Shown here: positions 57,489-64,000 of the stretch, piece after piece | How positions within the stretch are numbered: the stretch's first letter is position 1 | Layout: the number at the start of each line of letters is the position of its first letter | Assembly (NCBI GenBank): GCA_019634575.1 | Contig: JAHCAY010000001.1 | Span: 3,534,001-3,598,000 of the forward strand | Direction of reading: 5' to 3' | Length of the DNA stretch: 64,000 bases | Origin: Candidatus Didemnitutus sp. | GTDB taxonomy: Bacteria; Verrucomicrobiota; Verrucomicrobiia; Opitutales; Opitutaceae | Notes under the pieces: generated by a model | The model's database searches: none | Seen by the model: the letters and a program-made list of their open reading frames with translations, nothing else | What the model was told of the DNA's origin: nothing | Translations under genes and position numbers: made by a program

Positions 57489-58472
57489 TCAGTGGTTCAA
57501 GAAAAGCCGGCGTTCGGTCAGGGCGGTCACGAGCAAATCCGTCGTGAGGGCGGAGCGACTATGCAGGAGCATCTCTTTCGTCGCTTCCTCGCAGGCGCGG
57601 GTGATCTCGGCGTAGCTAAGGCCTTTGGCAGCCTTGAGTATCTTTTGTCTGCCGAGCTTGGGGGCAGGCAGCCCGTGGAGGCGGGTCTGGATGGTTTCCC
57701 AGATGTGGTTGTCGTCCGGCAGGCCGAACTCGATGAGATCGTCGAACCGGCGATACAACGCTTTGTCGAGACGAGCACCGTGGTTTGTGGCCGCGATGAC
57801 AAGGCTGTTGCTTGTGAGCTTTTCGATGAAGGTCAGGAAACTGTTGAGGAGCCGGCGCATTTCACCGACATCGCCGGTGAAGTCGCGAGTGTAACCGATG
57901 CTGTCGAACTCGTCGAAAAGGTAAACGGCCCGTGTTCGGTTGACCGTCTCGAAGATCAGCCGGAGCTTGGAAAGTGAATCGCCCAGATAACGGGTGATTA
58001 GGCTGTCGAGGCGAACAACGAAGAGAGGCAGCGAGAGATCACCGGCAAGCGCGGCGGCGGTCATGGTCTTGCCGCAACCGGGAGGGCCGGTGAAAAGTAG
58101 GCGTTGACGGGGGCGAAGCCCGTGCTCTTTGAGCCGGGCGAGATTTTCCTGCTCAGAGAGGATGCGCCTGATACGGTTCTTCAAGGTGCCGGGCAGGATG
58201 AGATCGTTAACTTTCCACCCGGCATCGACGTTTTCGAGTAATTCGGCGGCTTCACCCTGCGGCTGGGCTACATGAAAGAGGGACGGCGTGGACTTCGGAA
58301 GTGCCTTCCGTTGCTTGGCCTGATCGACAAGCTGCTTGATCTCCAAGGCCAGTGCGTCATGACCCCGGCGTGCCTCAGCGGCAGCCACCTGAAGGGCGAT
58401 GGCGTAGAATCGCTCGTCATCGCCGCTACTGTGGCTTTGGAGGAGTGCTTTGATCTGTGGAGCGGTGGCCAT
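57489..58472 (-). CDS. ietA: AAA+ ATPase of an IetAS-type anti-phage system
   Basis: A 327-residue protein. The Walker A is LLFTGPPGCGKTMTAAALAG (~residue 128), Walker B is AVYLFDEFDSIG (~186), sensor 1 is NSLVIAATNHGARLDKAL, and the arginine finger region is LYRRFDDLIEFGLP. A helical C-terminal lid with LSYAEITRACEEATKEML follows, typical of the FtsH/CDC48-like clade. The N-terminal ~85 residues are helical and may bind the partner. In the IetAS arrangement the ATPase is thought to control the subtilase encoded directly downstream. Only 25 nt separate the two genes, so they form one operon. Confidence 0.88.
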   Translation of the reverse strand: MATAPQIKALLQSHSSGDDERFYAIALQVAAAEARRGHDALALEIKQLVDQAKQRKALPKSTPSLFHVAQPQGEAAELLENVDAGWKVNDLILPGTLKNRIRRILSEQENLARLKEHGLRPRQRLLFTGPPGCGKTMTAAALAGDLSLPLFVVRLDSLITRYLGDSLSKLRLIFETVNRTRAVYLFDEFDSIGYTRDFTGDVGEMRRLLNSFLTFIEKLTSNSLVIAATNHGARLDKALYRRFDDLIEFGLPDDNHIWETIQTRLHGLPAPKLGRQKILKAAKGLSYAEITRACEEATKEMLLHSRSALTTDLLVTALTERRLFLNH

Positions 58473-58561
58473 GAAGGCAGTAAACTGGGAAGTTTATATT
58501 CTCGGGGAAACCTGTAAGCAGATTGTGACGATGGCGAGCAATTGATGAGAGACAAATTCTT

Positions 58562-58789
58562 CTACCGCGTTGCGATGCGTTGGAGCGCGGCGTCGATCCC
58601 CCGCAACGTGGTCGGCCGATCCTCAAGCGCCAGGTAAACCAGATCGATGTCCACGGACAGACGCGGGAAATCGCGCACGAAGAAGTTGATCGCCGTGCCG
58701 CCCTTGAGCGCGAAGCAGGCCTCGGCGTTAACGAAGGGCACGACCTGCACCAGCAGGTCGGCCTGCCTGAAGAACGGGGTGTTTCTCAT
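58562..58789 (-). pseudogene. truncated AbiEii nucleotidyltransferase toxin
   Basis: A 75-residue remnant from ATG 58789, overlapping the AbiEi stop in an ATGA. It begins RNTPFFRQADLLVQVVPFV and carries the first toxin motif FALKGGTAINFFVRDFPRLS followed by VDIDLVYL, the nucleotidyltransferase GG-T..D-D core. It then stops at RIATR, while full AbiEii is about 300 residues. The lost 3' part is replaced by the IetAS genes, whose first gene begins 90 nt downstream. The remnant is probably not toxic. Confidence 0.85.
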
Positions 58790-59577
58790 GGTGCGTCGGA
58801 AGGTGTTTCGACCGCCGCCGGGACGGTGATCAGGTATTTGGGATCGAGGCGCCCGCCGGGGATGAGCACGCGCTTGCCGCTGCCGAGCGAAACCTTTGTA
58901 AGGTCCAGTTGCTTGAACCACGGGTGCGCCTGTTTTTCGGCCAGGTGGAGAAAGAGCCGCTTCACCTTGATCGACGCACACGCCTCCAAGAGCGACTGGA
59001 CCAACCCCGGGCGCAGCGTGCCGAGCCCTTCGAAAACGAGGTTGGCGTGTTCGTAGCCGGCATCGTCCAGCGTCAGATGTTGGAGGAATTCGAGCGCGGC
59101 CCGCTCCGGCGCAGAGACAGTCACGTTGAGGGCTCCTTCGCGGTGTTCGCGCAGCCCGAGTTCCTGGGGCAGGAAGTTCGTGCTGACGTGGCGGACACGA
59201 CTGAACCAAGGCAGCCCCTTGAACCAGGCGGGAAGCCGGTCACCGGCGCGGCCGAAAAGATAGACGGGGTGGGCATCTCCCAAGGGTAGAAAATGGGCGA
59301 GGCCGGAGAGTTCCAACGCCGTGCGCCCACCGGGATGAAACGACTTCGATTTCTGCTGGAGCCCGAAAACCGCGCCCAGCCAGGTGGGGGGCTCGGGTTG
59401 AACGGTGAAGGCTCCGTCTCCGACGCGGTGCAACCAGCCGGAGCTGGCGTAGTAGTCGGCCAGCCGACTGGATATGCCCTGGCCCTTGAGCCAAGCCGAG
59501 GTGAGCACCGCACCGGCTGGGGCGGCGTTCAGCCTCTGGTTTAATTTTTGTCGGTCTGAACCAGTATCTCTGGTCAT
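58786..59577 (-). CDS. abiEi: AbiEi-type antitoxin / transcriptional regulator
   Basis: A 263-residue protein. An N-terminal winged-helix region (AVLTSAWLKGQGISSRLADY, YASSGWLHRVGDGAF) is followed by the AbiEi antitoxin domain (FHPGGRTALELSGLAHFLPL, EHREGALNVTVSAPERAALE). In type IV AbiE systems this protein represses its own operon by binding inverted repeats and counteracts the AbiEii toxin without direct contact. An inverted repeat lies 4 nt upstream of its ATG. The partner toxin directly downstream is truncated, so the antitoxin may now serve as a promoter regulator for the IetAS genes that follow. Confidence 0.87.
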   Translation of the reverse strand: MTRDTGSDRQKLNQRLNAAPAGAVLTSAWLKGQGISSRLADYYASSGWLHRVGDGAFTVQPEPPTWLGAVFGLQQKSKSFHPGGRTALELSGLAHFLPLGDAHPVYLFGRAGDRLPAWFKGLPWFSRVRHVSTNFLPQELGLREHREGALNVTVSAPERAALEFLQHLTLDDAGYEHANLVFEGLGTLRPGLVQSLLEACASIKVKRLFLHLAEKQAHPWFKQLDLTKVSLGSGKRVLIPGGRLDPKYLITVPAAVETPSDAP

Positions 59578-59580
59578 ATC

Positions 59581-59616
59581 TGCAACGAATTAAACCGGAA
59601 GGTTCATTTCGTTGCA
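59581..59616. promoter_or_regulatory. inverted repeat, likely AbiEi operator
   Basis: TGCAACGAA (59581-59589) and TTCGTTGCA (59608-59616) are perfect 9-bp inverted repeats, with a related TTTGCAAGATATTAAAC about 26 nt further on. They sit just upstream of the AbiEi start. AbiEi proteins are known to bind inverted repeats in their own promoter. Confidence 0.65.
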
Positions 59617-59677
59617 AATAAACCAAGTGAAACTAGTCTTATTTGCAAGATATTAAACTGCCCACTGGACCTTCGGT

Positions 59678-59723
59678 GTTACGTTTTCACTCCACTTACG
59701 GATAAGTGAGATGAAAACGTAAC
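59678..59723. repeat. 46-nt two-tier palindrome
   Basis: GTTACGTTTTCA (59678-59689) pairs with TGAAAACGTAAC (59712-59723). Inside, CACTTA pairs with TAAGTG around CGGA, with only the 3-nt CTC/AGA step not fully paired. It lies between the AbiE promoter and the RadC-like terminator and is not followed by a T run. Confidence 0.65.
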
Positions 59724-59759
59724 TCACTCCACTCCTACCGAATGCCACGCGGTGCGGGT

Positions 59760-59795
59760 AAAAAATACCGCCCCGGTGGCCCCCGGGGCGGCTGG
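59760..59795 (-). terminator. Rho-independent terminator of the RadC-like gene
   Basis: CCGCCCC (59768-59774) and GGGGCGG (59785-59791) form a GC stem. On the minus strand it is followed by TATTTTTTA. It is about 90 nt downstream of the minus-strand RadC-like gene. Confidence 0.75.
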
Positions 59796-59883
59796 CCCGT
59801 GTGGGAAAACCGTTGGCCGAAATGGGTCGGAGTCAACGCACGATCCGCCCGCGCGGTATCATGGACGTTGCGGCGAAAGAGCA

Positions 59884-60336
59884 TCACAAGATGCCCGCGG
59901 CGCGGAAGGAGTAGTGGCCGACGCCATGCGGGTCGGCCTTCGGATCACCGATGATGACGTGGTCCATGAGGTCGATGTCGATCACCTTGGCGGCTTCACG
60001 GAGTTGCCGGGTGATTTGGACATCCGCAGCGCTCGGGGCCGGGTCGCCGGAGGGGTGGTTGTGGGCGACCACGAGGGCAGAGGCGCTGGCGAGGATGGCT
60101 CCGCGGAACACCTCCCGGGGTGCGACCAGTGTGGATGTCGCCGTGCCCAGGGTGACGAGATGCCGGCCGATGGGGTGATTTTTGCGGTCGAGATAGACGC
60201 AGTAGAACGCCTCCTGCATCGGGCTCTCTTCGAAAGCAGAACGGAGGTATTCGGCCACCTTCTCGGGTCGGTCGAGACGGACCTCTTCGCCGAGGGAAAC
60301 GAGGGAGTAAACGATCTTGGCTTCGTAAACGCGCAT
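59884..60336 (-). CDS. RadC-like JAB/MPN domain protein
   Basis: A 150-residue protein from ATG 60336. It is the short RadC form lacking the N-terminal helix-hairpin-helix. The JAMM metal motif is complete, LVVAHNHPSGDPAPSAAD, preceded by EAFYCVYLDRKNHPIG and followed by DHVIIGDP. Such RadC-like genes are common on genomic islands and conjugative elements; a DNA-repair role is not well established, and peptidase or mobility-related roles have been proposed. Its presence supports the mobile nature of the region. Confidence 0.9.
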   Translation of the reverse strand: MRVYEAKIVYSLVSLGEEVRLDRPEKVAEYLRSAFEESPMQEAFYCVYLDRKNHPIGRHLVTLGTATSTLVAPREVFRGAILASASALVVAHNHPSGDPAPSAADVQITRQLREAAKVIDIDLMDHVIIGDPKADPHGVGHYSFRAAGIL

Positions 60337-60774
60337 GGTGAGCGCTCGCGCGAGCCGCGCTTCCCTTGCTCGACGTGGTGTCGAGTGATCGCGGGTGCTG
60401 CCCGGTTGAGCGCCCGCTCGGGATGGGCGAAAGTCAAAGCGCTGGGTGAAGCGCCGAGGCCGTGTCCCGCGCAGCGAGACCAACGAGGGGGAAGCGGAAC
60501 GTTCGCGCGGGGTGGAGGCCGCAGGCACGACCTTGACCGCCCATAAAATGGGGCGCTACCGGACGGGGCAGAGCTAAAAGAATTCGAGCGAAGCGAGCGT
60601 AACTCCTCGGCTTGGGAGATATATCTCACAATCTTTGCAGGCTCCGTTGTTTTGACATCCACGACAAGATGCACGGCGACAGTCAGTAGTCTCGTTCCTC
60701 GACTGCGCAGCGGGGTTCGCCCCGCGGCTCCGGCCAAGTGGCCATTGACAAAAACTGCACAGTGCCGACTACTA
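60337..60774. other. divergent intergenic region between RadC-like gene and metal efflux operon
   Basis: There are 438 bases with no supported gene. They contain a perfect 12-bp palindrome GAGATATATCTC at 60616-60627, which could be a regulator site, and a TTGACA hexamer at 60745-60750. Promoters for both flanking transcripts should be here. Confidence 0.45.
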
Positions 60775-61179
60775 ATGGCAGTGTCCACGCTCCGCCACAT
60801 CATCGCGATTGTCTTGTTGGCCCTCTGGTTGCCGGCGACTCAGCATTGCGGACTAGAGGCGGCAGGGTTGATCGCGCCGGAAGCCCCGCATGGGGCTGCC
60901 GCAAAATGCTGTGAGACGAGCGGAGACCCCTGCACCCATGATGGATGCAATGTGGTCGAGAGCAGCCTCATTAAGACCAGCAATGATACGATCAAGGTGC
61001 CGACTCCTTCCTTGGCGGCCTGCACGTGTTTTCTTTGTTTGCAGCTCTTGCCGTCAGTATGGGCAGTTGAGCCAAGCCTTGCGGTTTCGGAGCCCGAGAC
61101 CCCGGAGCATTGGGTTCCGGCCTGGCAGTTTGTCCGTCGTGCCGCGCCGTTGTCGCGCGCGCCTTCGCTCGTTGGTTGA
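60775..61179 (+). CDS. small secreted cysteine-rich protein leading the efflux operon
   Basis: A 134-residue protein with an N-terminal hydrophobic segment (LRHIIAIVLLALWLPATQ), probably a signal peptide. It carries eight cysteines, including CCETSGDPCTHDGC and CTCFLC, which suggest metal binding. No family is recognised with confidence. Being the first gene ahead of a CzcCBA-type series (119-nt gap), it may sense or chelate periplasmic metal. The start ATG was chosen because it fits the signal peptide. Confidence 0.7.
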   Translation: MAVSTLRHIIAIVLLALWLPATQHCGLEAAGLIAPEAPHGAAAKCCETSGDPCTHDGCNVVESSLIKTSNDTIKVPTPSLAACTCFLCLQLLPSVWAVEPSLAVSEPETPEHWVPAWQFVRRAAPLSRAPSLVG

Positions 61180-61298
61180 TTAGTCCCTGCGCGGACTGAT
61201 CGACCCTTTTCTATTCCATCCCGCTGCGGGACGCGTGCGCGCGTCTGCAATCCTCGGGGTGTTTTCGTTCACCACCTTGTCACGTCCATTTACTTTTC

Positions 61299-62609
61299 AT
61301 GAATCCTATTGTTTCCACGCCCTCCTACCTCATCCGCCCGAGCCTCGGGTTGATGCTCCTCACCCTTGCGGGTGTCGCACACGCCCAAAGCGCGCCCGAT
61401 GAAGCCGCGACTGCCGTTTCACTGTCCGCGCTCGTCAGCGAAATCACGGCCAAAAATCCCGAGCGCCAATTTTATCAGGAAGAAATTGCCGCCGCCAAAG
61501 CCGGGGTGCGCATCTCCTCACGCCTGAGCGACCCCGAGTTGGCTTTTGATATCGGTCAAAAGCGTTTGAAGGACTCATCGGGTGCCAGGATCGGCGACGG
61601 TGCGGTCTGGTCTGTCTCCGTCACGCAGACCTTCGAATGGCCTGGTCGTCTCTCCCTGCGCAAGGCTATCGCCAACCGACAGGTTGAACTGGCCGAACTG
61701 GGCGTCGCCCGGTTTGAAAACGCCCTGACGGCGCGTGCGCGCACGCTGGCTTTCGGTCTCTACGCCGCCAACGCCAAGGCGGCGGCGATCAGGGAAGTTT
61801 CCGACCGTTTCTCCTCGCTCAAGGAAACCTTCCTTGCCCGCGATCCGGCTGGCATCACGCCCCTGCTGGAAACACGCGTGATCGAGGCAAGCGAACTCGC
61901 CCTCCAGCGACGCGCAACCGAAGCTGAGCTTGCCGTGCAGGCGGCGCTGATTGAACTGAATCAGCTTCGTGGCGTGGCCGTTGATGCCCCGCTGCGGGTG
62001 GCCGCTCCGGCCCTTAGTTTTGCCTCCTTGCCTGCCACCCCTGATCTGCTGGCCGCCGCCCGCGAGAAGAACTTCGACTACCGGATGCGGCTGGTTGAAT
62101 TGGAGCAACAGGGGTTTGCCGTCAGTCTCGCCCGCAACGAGCGCTATCCCGGCATCAGCGTGAGTCCGTATTTCTCGCGGGACAACGTGGGTGACCGCGA
62201 GACCATCGTCGGTCTCGGCCTGAGCGTTCCCTTGCCTGTCTCGGGTCGCACGGGTGCGGCCGTAGAAGTGGCCAATGCCCGCCGCCGGCAGGCGGAAGCC
62301 GCTGTGCTGGTCACGCTGCGCGAACTCGACCGTGAAGTCATCACGTCTGCACAGGCCTTCGCCACCAAGCTCGCCGAGTCGCGGCGTTGGTCGCCCGATG
62401 CCGTGCAGAAATTCCGCGAAGCTGCGGATCTGGCCGACCGCCACTACCGGACCGGCGCGGTGCCCATCGCCACCTACGTCGAATTGCAGAACAGCTACCT
62501 CGATGCCGTCGAAGCGTTGCTCGATACCCAAAGCGAAACGCTGGCGGCCGGACTCAAGGTCCAGCAGCTCACCGGCATTGAACTCAACCCTGTCGAAATC
62601 AAGCCATGA
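61299..62609 (+). CDS. outer-membrane efflux protein, TolC/CzcC family
   Basis: A 436-residue protein with signal peptide (~1-30, LGLMLLTLAGVAHA). Two repeated helical hairpin halves are visible: ALVSEITAKNPERQFYQEEI with SLRKAIANRQVELAELGV, and LLAAAREKNFDYRMRLVELE with TGAAVEVANARRRQAEAAVL. Motifs such as SVTQTFEWPGRLSLRK are typical of the CzcC/CusC branch. It forms the outer-membrane channel of a tripartite heavy-metal export system. Its stop overlaps the adaptor start by 4 nt. Confidence 0.9.
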   Translation: MNPIVSTPSYLIRPSLGLMLLTLAGVAHAQSAPDEAATAVSLSALVSEITAKNPERQFYQEEIAAAKAGVRISSRLSDPELAFDIGQKRLKDSSGARIGDGAVWSVSVTQTFEWPGRLSLRKAIANRQVELAELGVARFENALTARARTLAFGLYAANAKAAAIREVSDRFSSLKETFLARDPAGITPLLETRVIEASELALQRRATEAELAVQAALIELNQLRGVAVDAPLRVAAPALSFASLPATPDLLAAAREKNFDYRMRLVELEQQGFAVSLARNERYPGISVSPYFSRDNVGDRETIVGLGLSVPLPVSGRTGAAVEVANARRRQAEAAVLVTLRELDREVITSAQAFATKLAESRRWSPDAVQKFREAADLADRHYRTGAVPIATYVELQNSYLDAVEALLDTQSETLAAGLKVQQLTGIELNPVEIKP

Positions 62610-63316
62610 ACTTTCGTCTTTGGTTTCCAATCGGTCTGGCCGCCTCGGCTCTGTTCCTTGCCGGCTGCGGCAAGAAGGCGGCTTCCGAAGCAGGGCACGA
62701 CCACTCCGAGCATGCCGAGGGTGCGGAAGGTGAGGAAAGCGGCGTTACCTTCAAGGAAGGCCGCGGACTGCAACTTACACCCGAGGTCGTCAAGGCACTC
62801 CGTTTAGTCACCGCGGAAGCGGAGGACCGTGCGCTCGCGGCCGAGATGAATATCACGGCCCAGGTATTCACGATCACGCCTCAGGTGCTGGCCAGCGCTC
62901 GACTGCCCGCCTATCAGATTAAACCATTTGAGCAGTCCAGTTTCACCGGCGCGAAACTGGTGCGAATTGATCGATCCGCCGTTTCGGCGACGCGCCTCGT
63001 TGACCTGGTCTTCGAGCTGGACGCCTCGGCAAACCATAAGATCGGCGACTTCGTGACACTCGCGCTCGCAGTCGAACCGAAGTCGGTCCTCACCGTGCCC
63101 CGTTCCGCCGTCCTCGAAGGTGCCACCGATACCTTCGTTTACGTCGTCAATAGCGGCGCCTACCTGCGCACGCCGGTCAAGGTGGGCGCACGTTCAGCCG
63201 ACTTCATCGAAATCGCCGACGGTCTTTATGCCGGCGATGTCGTGGTGGTGACGCCTGTCGATCAGCTCTGGCTGGCCGAATTGCGTCTAACCAAGGGCGG
63301 CGGCCATAGCCACTGA
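62606..63316 (+). CDS. short RND efflux adaptor (CzcB-like membrane fusion protein)
   Basis: A 236-residue lipoprotein: the lipobox LFLAGC is followed by a His-rich linker (EAGHDHSEHAEG) that may bind metal. The beta-barrel and membrane-proximal parts of a CzcB/CusB adaptor are present (PKSVLTVPRSAVLEGATDTF, VKVGARSADFIEIADGLYAG), and it ends GGGHSH. The coiled-coil hairpin and lipoyl halves of normal ~380-residue adaptors are absent, so it is unusually compact. It lies between the outer-membrane channel and the RND pump. Confidence 0.85.
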   Translation: MNFRLWFPIGLAASALFLAGCGKKAASEAGHDHSEHAEGAEGEESGVTFKEGRGLQLTPEVVKALRLVTAEAEDRALAAEMNITAQVFTITPQVLASARLPAYQIKPFEQSSFTGAKLVRIDRSAVSATRLVDLVFELDASANHKIGDFVTLALAVEPKSVLTVPRSAVLEGATDTFVYVVNSGAYLRTPVKVGARSADFIEIADGLYAGDVVVVTPVDQLWLAELRLTKGGGHSH

Positions 63317-63356
63317 TCCTTCTCTTCTCATTTTCTAATTCTCACATCCCTTTCCT

Positions 63357-64000
63357 ATGATCGACAAGATTCTCGAGTTTGCCCTCCGCCAGCGCGTGTT
63401 CGTGCTGCTCGGCGCAGTGGCGCTCATATTCATCGGCGCTTGGTCAGCCTCCCAGCTGCCCATCGATGCCGTGCCCGACATCACCAACGTTCAGGTGCAA
63501 ATCAACACCTCGGTGCCTTCACTCGCACCTGAGGAAATCGAAAAACTCGTCACCTATCCCATCGAAGTCGAGATGGGTGGAATCGAAAAGCTCCTCGAAG
63601 TCCGCTCCATCTCGAAATTCGGCCTTTCGCAAGTCACCCTGATTTTCAAGGAAGGTGCGGACATTTATCGCGCCCGCCAACTTGCGGGTGAGCGCCTCCA
63701 AGCCGTTCTGGATGAGTTGCCGCCGGGCGTCACACCGAAACTCGCCCCCATCACCACGGGCCTCGGTGAAATCTACCACTACACGGTCCGCTATAAAGAG
63801 GGTTTCAAGGATGCCCCGGCCGATCCGGTGGACCGGCTGCGTGAACTCAAGCTGGCTCAGGACTATATCGTGAAGCCCGCGTTGCGCACCGTGCCCGGCG
63901 TTACGGAGGTCAATACTTCCGGTGGCTACGATAAGCAGATCGTGATTATGCCCAATCCCGCAAAGCTCACGAGCGTGGGTCTCACCGTGGGTGAGGTGGC
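63357..64000 (+). CDS. CzcA/CusA family heavy-metal RND pump, 3'-truncated by window edge
   Basis: The first ~214 residues of a ~1040-residue pump are visible. The start MIDKILEFALRQRVFVLLGA, TM1, QLPIDAVPDITNVQVQINTS, and LVTYPIEVEMGGIEKLLEVR are hallmarks of the heavy-metal-efflux RND family, and GLGEIYHYTV is also characteristic. It exports divalent (Co/Zn/Cd) or monovalent (Cu/Ag) metals with protons; the metal cannot be told from this part. It is fourth in the operon. The frame is open at the window end. Confidence 0.93.
   Translation, partial: MIDKILEFALRQRVFVLLGAVALIFIGAWSASQLPIDAVPDITNVQVQINTSVPSLAPEEIEKLVTYPIEVEMGGIEKLLEVRSISKFGLSQVTLIFKEGADIYRARQLAGERLQAVLDELPPGVTPKLAPITTGLGEIYHYTVRYKEGFKDAPADPVDRLRELKLAQDYIVKPALRTVPGVTEVNTSGGYDKQIVIMPNPAKLTSVGLTVGEV

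Noticed and set aside
60745..60775. MerR-type promoter: TTGACA, 19-nt spacer with ACTG-CA-CAGT, TACTAA
   Set aside because: The -10 would overlap the ATG of the 134-residue gene, leaving no leader; the match may be chance.

Overview
The window is high-GC bacterial DNA that reads like a member of the Verrucomicrobia, most likely family Opitutaceae. Indicators are a PEP-CTERM protein, a TonB-dependent receptor with the TLSPFEV-type N-terminal plug, an ECF sigma factor paired with a TPR-tailed Ser/Thr kinase, and large secreted Ig-like proteins. Species cannot be fixed from sequence reading alone.

Layout. 1-5 kb: end of a sigma factor, a SnoaL-like secreted protein, a ParE/RelE-type toxin-antitoxin pair lying between two copies of the gcvP 3' end, and gcvP. 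5.4-13.5 kb: a 1971-residue secreted nuclease/Ig/MBG-repeat protein, a TonB-C protein overlapping nth, and an unknown gene. 13.6-31.6 kb: signalling genes, namely an MCP, two paralogous hybrid histidine kinases on either side of tRNA-Val(CAC), an Aer-like PAS protein, an amidohydrolase, a sigma factor/kinase pair, a PEP-CTERM protein and a third histidine kinase. 32-52.8 kb: a carbohydrate-catabolic locus. 53.2 kb to the window end: an integrative element inserted in an initiator tRNA gene, carrying a tyrosine integrase, an IetAS-like anti-phage pair, an AbiE remnant, a RadC-like protein and the start of a CzcCBA-type metal efflux operon.

Catabolic locus. On the plus strand, TonB receptor, GH113-like mannanase, SGNH acetylesterase, ExuT-like MFS transporter, GH-A glycosidase and lactonase run with overlaps or gaps of 6-20 nt. 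A convergent minus-strand operon encodes a UxuA-type mannonate dehydratase, an SDR, an RraA-family protein and a LarA-family nickel epimerase. A glycerate kinase and a 1483-residue GH-A protein with inserted carbohydrate-binding modules lie to the left. A LacI-type regulator in the middle carries an apparent 1-nt frameshift. The sequence GTAACTGTTWC occurs upstream of the glycerate kinase, the large GH-A gene, the regulator/TonB receptor and the uxuA operon, and is the likely operator. The gene set suggests lactone to gluconate to mannonate (LarA-type C2 epimerisation) to KDG to pyruvate plus a C3 fragment entering through glycerate kinase. This pathway is an inference.

The integrative element is delimited on its left by the 3' half of an initiator tRNA, still followed by its terminator. 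Its right end is outside the window.
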